NCBI GenBank assembly: GCA_963734635.1
Contig: CAVTIA010000005.1
Span: forward strand, 124,001-188,000
Reading direction: 5' to 3'
DNA: 64,000 nucleotides
Source: DATCJA01 sp963734635
Lineage (GTDB): Bacteria; Acidobacteriota; Vicinamibacteria; Vicinamibacterales; UBA2999
Part shown: positions 10,767 to 18,604 of the stretch, piece by piece
How the letters are laid out: every line of letters starts with the position of its first letter
How positions within the stretch are numbered: position 1 is the first letter of the stretch
The notes under the pieces: generated by a model
Told to the model about the DNA's origin: nothing
What the model saw: only the letters and a program-made list of their open reading frames with translations
Databases searched by the model: none
Made by a program: the position numbers and the translations under genes

Positions 10767-11831
10767 TCACTCCGGCGGCTTCACGCCGCGGAACCATTTG
10801 TAGCCGATGTCGTGGTTGCCAATCAGATTCTGGTGATTCCCTTCAAAACACGCGTGCTCCCACGTCTCGCTGGCGTACACATCCTTTACAGGAGGCAAGC
10901 CCTCCGTCGGGCCATTGGACGTTTGCCCGGCAACCCCGGGAACCCCGGGCGAGGGCCCACCCCGCGGAGGTAGAGGACGGCCGACCGGGCCGCTGCCGGC
11001 GCGCCGCTTCGGGAAGTTCATCTTCCATGGCTGCGTGAACGTCTTCGGGTCGTCCACGGTCAGCTCGTAGTCGATCGTGTTGGAGTCGGCCAGCCGCCAC
11101 CGTTCGATCAGGCGCGCATTCTCCGTGTAGAAGTTTCCCGAGTAGTCAATCCACCCCAGCGCGTTGAGATTGGTGAACTCGATGACCAGCGTGTCGCCTT
11201 CCCAATAGCCGCGCGAGCTGCCAAACCAGCTCCGCGCATGCGGGCTGGTGTGCGGCCTCCCGTCGGTATAAACGACCCGATACCAGTCGTTGTTGCTGAG
11301 GATGATGAACTGGCCCGCCTTCTGCACAATCTCCTGCCCGCCATCCACAATCTTGCGCGTGACGGCCGGAATGCACAGCTGCCGCGAATGAAGATGAGAG
11401 CGGGGATGGCCTTTCGGGACTTCGTCGGTCGGCCAGCCACGGCCTAAGCCCTTGAGATGCTCCAGGAATTGTGCCCGCGCCCACGGCAGGTACGGCACCT
11501 TCTGATTCGGCGGGTCCGAGATGCTGCTTTCCTGGGGCGGCGACGCAATATCCAGCATCACTTCCTGGCCTTCGACGTTGAGCTGCTCATCCCCGCCAGC
11601 CCCGCCCCAGAAGCCCTGGAAATCCGGCACGCCGTCCGGTGTCCGCGGCGGGTCGTAGGGCGGCAGCTTCGCCTTGATGGACGCCCACTGCTTGTACATC
11701 GGGAGCATCGGAGTGTCCTTCGGCCAGAATCCCTGCCCAGCCAAGGACTCCGATGTCAGACACGCGACACCGAACACAATCGCCAACACGCCGATCGCGG
11801 CATAGCCTCTGCGGGACATTCGATGCATCAT
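10767..11831 (-). CDS. WGDTL-family secreted protein, subtype A (copy 5), intact
   Basis: This is the intact reference copy of subtype A in the left cluster. The start ATG at 11831 is chosen for the GAGG five bases upstream and the signal peptide that follows (RGYAAIGVLAIVFGVACLTSESLAGQG). Motifs are GFWPKDTPMLPMYKQW, PPYDPPRTPDGVPDFQGFWG, GGAGGDEQLNVEGQ, DPPNQKVPYLPWARAQF, RQLCIPAVTRKIVDGGQEIV, YWEGDTLVIEFTNLNALGW, ERWRLADSNTIDYELTVDDP, WKMNFPKRR, a Pro/Gly-rich linker, then EHACFEGNHQNLIGNHDIGY and KWFRGVKPPE. It lies 43 bases upstream of the TonB-dependent receptor's end and 44 bases before that receptor's start, so co-transcription is likely. Biochemical function unknown. Confidence 0.78.
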   Translation of the reverse strand: MMHRMSRRGYAAIGVLAIVFGVACLTSESLAGQGFWPKDTPMLPMYKQWASIKAKLPPYDPPRTPDGVPDFQGFWGGAGGDEQLNVEGQEVMLDIASPPQESSISDPPNQKVPYLPWARAQFLEHLKGLGRGWPTDEVPKGHPRSHLHSRQLCIPAVTRKIVDGGQEIVQKAGQFIILSNNDWYRVVYTDGRPHTSPHARSWFGSSRGYWEGDTLVIEFTNLNALGWIDYSGNFYTENARLIERWRLADSNTIDYELTVDDPKTFTQPWKMNFPKRRAGSGPVGRPLPPRGGPSPGVPGVAGQTSNGPTEGLPPVKDVYASETWEHACFEGNHQNLIGNHDIGYKWFRGVKPPE

Positions 11832-11871
11832 ATGAACCTCACCTGCGACGCTCCCCAGCGCGATTCGCTGA

Positions 11872-12030
11872 TCACTCGGGAGGCCTGAATCCCCGGAACC
11901 AGTGGTAGCCGATGTCATGGTTGCCAATCAGATTCCCACACCTCTTTTGCGTAGGGATCATCGACACGCGGCAGCTCATCCAGCGGCCCGGCAGATGTCT
12001 TGCCCTCGACATTGAGCTGCTCATCCCCAC
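11872..12030 (-). pseudogene. Remnant of a subtype A WGDTL gene with a large internal deletion
   Basis: The minus strand reads DGGDEQLNVEGKTSAGPLDE, LPRVDDPYAKEVW and, after one shift, NLIGNHDIGYHWFRGFRPPE with a stop at 11872. GGDEQLNVEG is identical to residues near the N-terminus of the intact gene at 10767, whereas VDDPYAKEVW and IGNHDIGYHWF correspond to its extreme C-terminus. Everything between (about 250 residues, including the WEGDTLV signature) is missing. It follows the stop of the subtype B gene at 12033 without a gap. It is a deletion product rather than a gene of its own. Confidence 0.6.
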
Positions 12031-12032
12031 CA

Positions 12033-12851
12033 TCAGCGCTCCTGGAAATACGTGGAATTCGGGTTGTCCCATTCCTGGTCCAGAAGATAGGCGTCGCATC
12101 GATACTCCATCAACTCCGCCTCTCTCCCCTGAAGCTTGTAAAGCGGCATGCTGATCTTCCACGGCCGCGTGAACACCTTGGGATCCTCAATGGTCGCTTC
12201 GTAGAGCATGTGGTAGGGAGTCGTTGGCGTGTAACGCTCCACGACATGCAATTGTTCGCTGTGGAAATTCCCCGCACGGTCGAACCAGGTCTTGTCGTTG
12301 AAATGGATAACGTCGATGACGAGCGTATTTCCCTCCCATCGACCTCGCGAGTCGCCCATCCAGAATTCGATCGGTCCTTCAGGATGTGGATTCGCGTTCA
12401 TGTAGACCCGGCGAAGGAACCTTCTGTACCTGGTAGAGGAACGTGACCTTGTCGGCCTGCTGGATGATCTGGAAGGGGCCCATGTACGTCATGCGAGGGA
12501 CCCCTCCGACCAGGCACTTCGCTTCAGGGTCGCCTACCCAGCCACCCAGCTCCGCCCGCTTGGCGAAGTTCTCCTTCTTCTTTGCGAGCGCCTGCGGCTG
12601 ATAGGGAATCGTCCCCCCCCGCCGTCCACCCACCCGTGCCCGGTCGGGACGCCCAACCTGGCCGTGGCGCCCTCGAGGTCCCAGTGAGCGGCATTGAGAA
12701 CCTGCCAGGTCCCCTGAATATCGGGATGCCCGTCGGGTGTGCGCGGCGGCGTGTAGGTCTCGGCCGGCGATGTCTGTCCGACGATTGGTGCAGGGGAGGC
12801 CGCAAGGGCGACCACCAAGCCGAGCATCGTACCCAATGACCAACGTTTCAC
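12033..12851 (-). CDS. WGDTL-family secreted protein, subtype B (copy 2), frameshifted
   Basis: GTG at 12851, with GGGAGG eight or more bases upstream, opens VKRWSLGTMLGLVVALAASP and a PIVGQ cleavage region. Then come ETYTPPRTPDGHPDIQGTWQ, AAHWDLEGATARLGVPTGHG, and a frame break in a run of eight C at 12613-12620. TIPYQPQALAKKKENFAKRA, CLVGGVPRMTYMGPFQII and QQADKVTFLYQV follow, then a second break near 12410. The last frame carries MNANPHPEGPIEFWMGDSRG, RWEGNTLVIDVIHFNDKTWF, YEATIEDPKVFTRPWKISMP and EYRCDAYLLDQEWDNPNSTY. It is the first gene of the leftward cluster, and the 17-bp motif at 12923 lies 72 bases upstream of its start. Confidence 0.68.
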
Positions 12852-12922
12852 AGGAGAACCTCCCGGCAAGAGCCCAGGCTCGCGAGTTCCGCACGTGTTA
12901 TCACAACTGGATTGACCTCTTA

Positions 12923-12939
12923 TGTAACAGTTTGTTTCA
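12923..12939. promoter_or_regulatory. Candidate response-regulator site TGTAACA-GTT-TGTTTCA (site 1)
   Basis: The 17 bases form two heptamers, TGTAACA and TGTTTCA, with a 10-bp period as a direct repeat of TGT[AT][AT]CA; they also read as an imperfect inverted repeat. OmpR-family regulators commonly bind tandem sites at about one helical turn. The site lies upstream of the leftward cluster promoter region (a TGTGATAAC -10-like element is seen on the minus strand near 12897-12905) and overlaps the last codons of the response regulator gene. A second, nearly identical copy is at 16502-16518. Confidence 0.5.
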
Positions 12940-13665
12940 AGCGTTCCGGTCCCGGTGTTGCCATCCTTCGGGCTGGAGGCCGGAGTCCCCGTCCGGCGTC
13001 AAGCTGTAGCCCTCCCCGTGCAGGGTACGAATGTACCGCGGCTTGTGCGGATCCGGCTCGATCTTGCGACGCAAGCGGGCAACCAGGATATCCACCGATC
13101 GCGTGAACGGCAGGCTGCGATATCCCCATACCTCTTCCAATAATTCGTCGCGGGTCACTACACGACCGGCACGATCCGCCAAATATTCAAGTACCTGAAA
13201 CTCGCGATAGCTCAGATCGATGTCGCGGCCTGCCTGCGACGCGCGGCGGGCTTGAAAGTCGATGAGCACCTGCCCCAATTCCAGGGGGCTCCCGTTCGAA
13301 CTCCGCCGGCGCACCACCGCGCGCATGCGCGCCAACAGCTCCCCGAAGCTGAAGGGTTTCGTGACGTAATCATCGGCACCAAGATCCAGACCGCGGACCT
13401 TGTCGTCCTGGCTGCTCCTCGCGGTGAGAATGATGATCGACGGACGCTGTCGTTGCGCCGCCAGCGTCCGGCAGACCTGGAATCCATCCCCCTCAGCGAG
13501 CATGAGGTCCAGCAATACGATGTCAGGCTTGAAGGCTTCAATTCCGCCATGTGCCTCTTTGGCGCTCCGCGCGCGCTCCACTTCGTAGCGCTCGAACCGA
13601 AGGTTGTCGCGCAACAAACGCGCCATCGCGTCGTCATCTTCGACAATCAGCACGCGCGTCGGCAT
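12937..13665 (-). CDS. OmpR-family response regulator
   Basis: The product has 242 residues. The receiver domain has the acidic pair E9/D10-D12 (VEDDD), the phospho-acceptor D53 (LLDLML) and the conserved Lys near 103 (VTKPFSFGELLARM). The C-terminal winged helix has LSYREFQVLEYLADRAGRVV, ELLEEVWGY, RSVDILVARLRRKIEPDP and IRTLHGEGYSL, all typical of the OmpR/PhoB class. ATG at 13665 follows the kinase stop by one base, so the two are translationally linked. The likely partner is the kinase at 13667. The paired TGTAACA/TGTTTCA sites at 12923 and 16502 are the obvious candidate targets. Confidence 0.93.
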   Translation of the reverse strand: MPTRVLIVEDDDAMARLLRDNLRFERYEVERARSAKEAHGGIEAFKPDIVLLDLMLAEGDGFQVCRTLAAQRQRPSIIILTARSSQDDKVRGLDLGADDYVTKPFSFGELLARMRAVVRRRSSNGSPLELGQVLIDFQARRASQAGRDIDLSYREFQVLEYLADRAGRVVTRDELLEEVWGYRSLPFTRSVDILVARLRRKIEPDPHKPRYIRTLHGEGYSLTPDGDSGLQPEGWQHRDRNA

Positions 13666-13666
13666 C

Positions 13667-15361
13667 TTACTTGTCGATCGGCAGCACGAGCCGCACCTGT
13701 TTACCCTCACCGGGCAGGCTTGTGATCGCCACGGTGCCCCGATTCTCCTCGATGATGCGCTTGACAATCGCGAGTCCGAGACCGCTTCCGCCGGCCTTTA
13801 CCGACCGCCCGCGATAGAACTTGTCGAATACGCGCGGGATCTCGTCGAGGGCGATCCCGACGCCACGGTCGGCAATTTCCACCTGCAACGAACCATTGCG
13901 CAAGCTGGCCTTGACCGTGACCTCGCGGCGCTCAGTGGAGTATTTGATCGCGTTGTCGAGCAGATTATCGAAGGCTTGGAGCAGACTCGTCCGATCACCG
14001 CGGATTCTGGGCAGCTCGTAAGGCACGTCCACCATGACCTCGAACGCTCTGTCCGACAGCTGGGGACGGAAGCGTTCTAAGACGTCTTCAACCAGTTCAG
14101 CGACTTCAATGGGTTCATGCTGCTGTTGGCGCCGAGAGTCAGTCCCCTGCGCAAAGGTGAGGATGTTATCGATATGCCGGGTCAGACGCCATGCTTCCTG
14201 CGACAGAAGCTGAGCATAATCCGTAACCGTATCGATTGAGCTATACCGCCGTTGCCCGAGCGTCTCGCTTATGAGGCGGATGAGGGAAAGTGGCGTCTTC
14301 AGCTCGTGAGTGACCCCACACACGAAGTCAGACTGCATGGCCGCCAGCGCCGCGCGTGCACGTGCGGCGCGGACTGTCAGTAGAACGCCCACTAGGCTGG
14401 CGACCGCCGCGCCGGCGAGGATCGCGTATACCCCACGCCAGGGTGCGTCAGGTGTCAGCACGCGGCCTGCGCCGATTCTTGCCGTCCACGCGCGTGTCTC
14501 TGGACTGCCAGATGCCAGCGTCGACAGCATGGTTGGGTCGAAAAACACTGGTGAGAACGAACGTTCTCGCAGGTAGCGCTCTTGTGCAAGTGACCCGGTC
14601 GTCGCAACCGTGTGGCCCGATTCGTCCTCAATGGCGAGCGAGATGAGCCCCGCGGCATCACCGATGCGAGACACCTCACGAGCAAGTTCACCGAAGTACC
14701 TTTCCCTGACCCATGGAAGATTGACCGTAAAACCGACGATGCCCCTCGACGCGAAGGCCTGTCTATCGGGAAGCAGCTTCGCGATGATCTGATAGGGTGT
14801 GCCATTCATTACGAGTTCAAAGACAAGGAATCGTTTTCCCGCAGTGATCCGACTGCGCATCCCCTCGAGGAGAGCGGTCGCGCCATTTGGGTTTCGGTGC
14901 AGCACGACGGGGTACGCCGCCGCGCGTGCCAGATCGGCACCCCAGGCCGGCGCACGATCGGCGCGGTTGTACATATCGAACGTGCTTACGCCATTTGCGG
15001 CTTCATTCCAAACAAAGAACGACTCCACATATGGAAACCGTGCAAACGCATGGGCGAACCTGTCGCGCAGATCGTGTGGAGGATCCTCGAGCACATCCAC
15101 CAACTCCAGCGGCAGCAACACTGATACCTGTGCGCCTCTCATGTCCCTGCTCAGCGCGGTGACGAGCAGGGTCAACATCATTTCCGCGCGTTGCTCGGCG
15201 AGCATCTCCGAGCTGCGGTGCCACTCCTCGATGCTGCGATAAGAGACTCCGAGCAATCCGATGATCGCGATAGACAGTCCGACTGGCAACGCGAGTCCCG
15301 CAGAACTCGACAGTGCTGCTATTCGACGCCGAAAGGACGCCGCCCATCGGGCTGTGTTCAT
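13667..15361 (-). CDS. Transmembrane sensor histidine kinase
   Basis: The product has 564 residues. TM1 is around residues 23-40 and TM2 around 305-328, enclosing a periplasmic sensor domain of about 260 residues that I cannot assign to a family. The cytoplasmic part has the HisKA box THELKTPLSLIR with the phospho-acceptor H352, the N box DNLLDNAIKYS, G1 DRGVGIALDEIPRVFDKFYR and G2 GSGLGLAIVKRIIEENRG. ATG at 15361 overlaps the stop of the TAXI-protein gene (ATGA), and the regulator follows after one base. A kinase directly coupled to a periplasmic binding protein suggests sensing through that protein. Confidence 0.92.
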   Translation of the reverse strand: MNTARWAASFRRRIAALSSSAGLALPVGLSIAIIGLLGVSYRSIEEWHRSSEMLAEQRAEMMLTLLVTALSRDMRGAQVSVLLPLELVDVLEDPPHDLRDRFAHAFARFPYVESFFVWNEAANGVSTFDMYNRADRAPAWGADLARAAAYPVVLHRNPNGATALLEGMRSRITAGKRFLVFELVMNGTPYQIIAKLLPDRQAFASRGIVGFTVNLPWVRERYFGELAREVSRIGDAAGLISLAIEDESGHTVATTGSLAQERYLRERSFSPVFFDPTMLSTLASGSPETRAWTARIGAGRVLTPDAPWRGVYAILAGAAVASLVGVLLTVRAARARAALAAMQSDFVCGVTHELKTPLSLIRLISETLGQRRYSSIDTVTDYAQLLSQEAWRLTRHIDNILTFAQGTDSRRQQQHEPIEVAELVEDVLERFRPQLSDRAFEVMVDVPYELPRIRGDRTSLLQAFDNLLDNAIKYSTERREVTVKASLRNGSLQVEIADRGVGIALDEIPRVFDKFYRGRSVKAGGSGLGLAIVKRIIEENRGTVAITSLPGEGKQVRLVLPIDK

Positions 15362-16377
15362 CGGAACAGATCCCGTTCTCGAAAAAACCGCGCCGCTCCC
15401 GGATGCAGCGGGATGGGCGCAGCCGCCGCCTGGTCGGGATCAATTGAAGCGGCCGCCGCATGCGCCTGGATCAGCCGGGGGAGCGACTCAAAGAAAAGAC
15501 GCGTCAACCGATAGACCAACTCGTCGGGCAGATCGCTACGACACACGAGGAGGTTCTCCACTCCGACCGTCGAAACGTCGCCGCCCTGCTGGGTATAGGT
15601 ACCGTCCGGAATAACGATCGGTCGGTAGAAGGGAGAGCTGTTGCGAATACGGGCCGCCAATTCCGGTCCGATTGGAATCAACCGAATACCCACGTTGGCG
15701 TTCAAACCGGCAAGCGCGGGAACTGGATAACCCGAGACCAGGAACCCCGCGTCGACAGCCTGACTTTGGATCCGAAGTATGACTTCCTCGAATGTCAGCG
15801 GCTCGGCGACGATGTGGTCGTGCAGTGCTCCTTCTGTCAGTATGATCCGGGCGGCCAGCTCCGTCCCGCTGTCCGGCGCACCGACGCCCACGCGCCGCGA
15901 CCGAAGGTCATCGAGTTGTCGGATGTTGCTGCTCCTCAGCGTGACAAGCTGCACGGCATTGACGTAGAGGACGCCCATGGCGCGCACGTTGCGATAGGGC
16001 TGCGGACGCCCTTGAGTTCCCTGTTGAAGCGCCAGGTACGCAACATCCGCGCGACTGAACGCCAATTCCGCGCGACCCTCCTCGACAGCTTGAAGATTGA
16101 AACCAGAGCCGGTCGTCTCGAAGGCCGAGCTGACGACGTCCGTGAGTTGTCGGTTGTAGATTTCGGTCAGCGCGCGACCGAGCAGGTAGTACACGCCTGT
16201 CTGGTCGCCTGTCGCGATGGCCACCCGGCGTTCAATTCGGGAGCTTTGCGGCGCACACGCATTCGTCGCAACCAGCGTCAGCACAAACCCGAACTGTAAG
16301 CTCCTCCAGCGTGACTGTCGACTGCGGCGTGAAGCGGCACAAGCCATAGATCGAGCCGGGCTCATGCCCGGGGCCAT
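15358..16377 (-). CDS. TAXI-family (TRAP-associated) solute-binding lipoprotein
   Basis: After an Arg-rich N-terminus and hydrophobic segment (FGFVLTLVATNAC) a lipobox-like NAC/APQ gives a lipoprotein. The mature part starts RRVAIATGDQTGVYYLLGRAL, the TAXI-family signature (A-T-G-x2-G-x-Y-Y-x2-G), and continues TTGSGFNLQAVEEGRAELAF, MGVLYVNAVQLV, RRVGVGAPDSGTELAARIIL, AVDAGFLVSGYPVPAL and GVENLLVCRSDLPDELVYRL. TAXI proteins bind glutamate or other organic acids for TRAP transporters. No TRAP permease subunit is nearby. The stop overlaps the kinase start, so a sensory rather than transport role is likely. The start is uncertain (ATG at 16377, 16365 or 16347); a CCGGGC/GCCCGG hairpin lies over the start region. 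Confidence 0.85.
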   Translation of the reverse strand: MAPGMSPARSMACAASRRSRQSRWRSLQFGFVLTLVATNACAPQSSRIERRVAIATGDQTGVYYLLGRALTEIYNRQLTDVVSSAFETTGSGFNLQAVEEGRAELAFSRADVAYLALQQGTQGRPQPYRNVRAMGVLYVNAVQLVTLRSSNIRQLDDLRSRRVGVGAPDSGTELAARIILTEGALHDHIVAEPLTFEEVILRIQSQAVDAGFLVSGYPVPALAGLNANVGIRLIPIGPELAARIRNSSPFYRPIVIPDGTYTQQGGDVSTVGVENLLVCRSDLPDELVYRLTRLFFESLPRLIQAHAAAASIDPDQAAAAPIPLHPGAARFFRERDLFR

Positions 16378-16501
16378 CAAACTGTCATCGTATCGCGTGC
16401 ACCGTAATACGCATCGGATGCTGTGTCAAACAGCGGCGGTCTTCAGTGTGGCCCGCACCTATCGGTGCGGCGTTTCACTGCGAGGCGCGTATGCGCCGGT
16501 G

Positions 16502-16518
16502 TGTAACATTTTGTTTCA
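16502..16518. promoter_or_regulatory. Candidate response-regulator site TGTAACA-TTT-TGTTTCA (site 2)
   Basis: It is identical to the site at 12923 in both heptamers and differs only in the three-base spacer; the next bases are also similar (AACCGATCC here, AAGCGTTCC there). It lies in the 243-base divergent region between the TAXI/kinase/regulator operon (leftward) and the mxaR-like gene (rightward), where autoregulation and control of the rightward cluster would both be possible. The rest of this intergenic region holds no gene. Confidence 0.5.
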
Positions 16519-16609
16519 ACCGATCCCGACGAGCAGCGCGGTCCGCTAATTCGCTGCACAGGTGCGTTGGCAGGTAATGTGGCCCCCAGCGATGGCCTTA
16601 GAGCGCACA

Positions 16610-16615
16610 TATAAT
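16610..16615 (+). promoter_or_regulatory. Consensus -10 box eight bases before the mxaR-like start (leaderless candidate)
   Basis: TATAAT matches the sigma-70 -10 consensus exactly and ends eight bases before the ATG at 16624. Transcription starting about seven bases downstream would begin at or next to the start codon. There is no Shine-Dalgarno sequence before this ATG, which agrees with a leaderless message. No good -35 is present at the expected spacing (16587-16593), so an activator may be needed. Confidence 0.4.
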
Positions 16616-16623
16616 GCTCGCCC

Positions 16624-17664
16624 ATGCATCCGGAACTTCAGGAGGCCATCGCCTTACACGAAGCTATTGTCAGCGAGGCGAACAAAGCGCTCGTCGGCTA
16701 CGAAACCGAGAAGGCATTGGCCAACGTCGTTCTGCTATCGGAAATTCCGACAACGTATGACCGGAATCAGAAGAACGCCGTCAACGCAGGCAATCTCTTG
16801 CTGCGCGGGGTTCCGGGAGTCGGCAAGACGTTCTTCGGAGTCATCCTCGCCGCCATCAGCAACGCGAAGTTCGCGCGAATCCAGGGGCGCGCCGACCTGC
16901 AGCCGACAGAGGTGGTCGGCTTTCAGATGATTAATCCGGCCACCGGCGAGTTCATCACGGAGGTTGGCCCGCTCGCCTCGGCTGAAGTCGTCCTGCTCGA
17001 CGAGATCAATCGAATCCCGCTGAAATCACAGAGCGCCTTCCTCGAAGGACTGCAGGATCGGACGGTCACGGTCGGCAAGGTCACCTACGACTTACCGTCC
17101 TTCAATTTCGCGATCGCAACGATGAATCCAATCGAGCTCGGCCAGGGTACCTTTCCGCTGTCGGAAGCCGCCGTCGATCGATTCGCGATTATCGTCGACA
17201 TTCCATACCTACCGCCCGCGGAGGAGCAGCGGCTGGTGAGCTTCAACTTCAAGAGCGTGCGTCTGAACCCGCTGATGTCGAAAGAGCGCATCATCGAACT
17301 TCGGTCGGCCATCACGCGCGAGGTGTTTCTCCATGAAGCACTGGAGAAATACATCCGGCGCCTGGTGGGCGCCACACGGCCGTACCATCCGGAGGCGGGA
17401 TGGAACGACCATTCTCCGTCCGAGCTCGTCGAGAAGTGCGTTGACCTCGGCGCTTCGCCGCGGGCCACGATCTGCTGGGGCCGGCTCGTCAAGGTGTGGG
17501 CGCTGCTCTGGCGAAGGCGCGCCGACGTGTATCCGGAGGACGTCCAGGACCTCGCGAAGTACGTCCTGGCGCATCGGGTTTGGCTCGGCCCCCACGCCGC
17601 AAGCCATGGGGTCACCGTAGAAATGGTAATCAGCGACGTCGTGGATCGCGTACCGGTGCCATGA
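16624..17664 (+). CDS. mxaR: MoxR-family AAA+ ATPase, MxaR-like
   Basis: The product has 346 residues. Walker A is GVPGVGKT (residues 62-69), Walker B is VVLLDEIN, and sensor 1 is IATMNP, followed by FPLSEAAVDRF, all standard for the AAA_3/MoxR group. MoxR ATPases act as chaperones with vWA proteins to mature cofactor-containing complexes. In methylotrophs MxaR is needed with MxaS, A, C, K and L to insert Ca2+ into the PQQ methanol dehydrogenase. Its stop overlaps the start of the DUF58 gene (ATGA). The mxa label rests on gene order R-S-A-C-K-L; a generic Bat-type MoxR operon is the alternative. Confidence 0.75.
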   Translation: MHPELQEAIALHEAIVSEANKALVGYETEKALANVVLLSEIPTTYDRNQKNAVNAGNLLLRGVPGVGKTFFGVILAAISNAKFARIQGRADLQPTEVVGFQMINPATGEFITEVGPLASAEVVLLDEINRIPLKSQSAFLEGLQDRTVTVGKVTYDLPSFNFAIATMNPIELGQGTFPLSEAAVDRFAIIVDIPYLPPAEEQRLVSFNFKSVRLNPLMSKERIIELRSAITREVFLHEALEKYIRRLVGATRPYHPEAGWNDHSPSELVEKCVDLGASPRATICWGRLVKVWALLWRRRADVYPEDVQDLAKYVLAHRVWLGPHAASHGVTVEMVISDVVDRVPVP

Positions 17665-18578
17665 AGCAGAACGCGGTTGCCGAGCCGCTGGTCAACCTCT
17701 CCGAAGTCGTGGAGATCGAGCTCTTCATCCTGAAGCGGATGAGGGAGCGCACGATCGGCGACCACGAGAGCGTTTTCAAGGGCCCTGGGTCGAATTTCGT
17801 CGGCGTACGCGATTGGCAGCCCGGCGACCGGACATCGTCGATCGACTGGGCGCAGTCTTCGCTCAACAACTTCAGCCCGATGATTACGCGGGAGTTCGAA
17901 CAACCAAGCACGGCGACGATCGTCGCCGTCGCAGACGCGTCGATGTCGACCCGGTGCGGCGCCGCTGGCACACCGATTGCCGCCGCGATCGCGCGGTCGG
18001 TGGCTGCCGTGGGTCTTTCTGCTGTTTTCTTTCAGGACCAGTTCGGGCTGATCACGTTTGGCGAGGAGTTCCGCGAGATGGCCGCCGAGCGCCCGCGCAT
18101 CGGCAAGCCGCACGTCCTTCACTGCCTCGATTTGTATCAGACCCGGACGTCGCCGGATGAATCCGGCGTCCAGAGTGATTTCACGGCGACAATTGCGGCG
18201 CACCTGCGCCGGACGTCGCTCGTTCCGGTGATTTCGGACTTCCTGTTCGCCGACGCCGCTCGCATCATCTCGGAGCTGTCGCTGCTCAACAACGTCCACG
18301 ACGTGTTTCTCGTCATGGCCGACGCACGATTCGCGTATCAACTGCCGGATGTCTCGGCCGGGTGGATTGAAGTGTTCGACGTCGAAAGCGGCAGGACGCG
18401 AGTGCTCTCACGGAGAGAGCTGCGCCGGCTCACGGTCAGGATTGGGGAGTGGCAGGAGGAGATCCAGCGACTCGCCCGCGATGCGGATCTGGACATCGTG
18501 CGCGTGGGACTGGATCGCTGGGAAATGGAGACGGTGCTGGTGAACTTCGTCGCGGAACGGCGGCTGCGTAAGACATAG
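17661..18578 (+). CDS. mxaS: DUF58-domain protein, MxaS-like
   Basis: The product has 305 residues with no membrane segment. The DUF58 signature is clear: HESVFKGPGSNFVGVRDWQP, GDRTSSIDWAQSSLNNFSPM, ITREFEQPSTATIVAVADAS. The domain is distantly related to vWA folds. DUF58 genes almost always follow moxR, and here the ATG overlaps the moxR stop. In mxa operons MxaS occupies exactly this position. The cytoplasmic partner role in metallo-enzyme maturation is inferred from family and position. No frame break is present. Confidence 0.75.
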   Translation: MKQNAVAEPLVNLSEVVEIELFILKRMRERTIGDHESVFKGPGSNFVGVRDWQPGDRTSSIDWAQSSLNNFSPMITREFEQPSTATIVAVADASMSTRCGAAGTPIAAAIARSVAAVGLSAVFFQDQFGLITFGEEFREMAAERPRIGKPHVLHCLDLYQTRTSPDESGVQSDFTATIAAHLRRTSLVPVISDFLFADAARIISELSLLNNVHDVFLVMADARFAYQLPDVSAGWIEVFDVESGRTRVLSRRELRRLTVRIGEWQEEIQRLARDADLDIVRVGLDRWEMETVLVNFVAERRLRKT

Positions 18579-18604
18579 CCTCATAACCGCCGGCCGAGGG
18601 ATTC

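Noticed and set aside
12613..12620. Phase variation through the C8 run in the subtype B gene
   Set aside because: Many neighbouring genes have frame breaks outside homopolymers, so a general assembly-indel problem explains it more simply.
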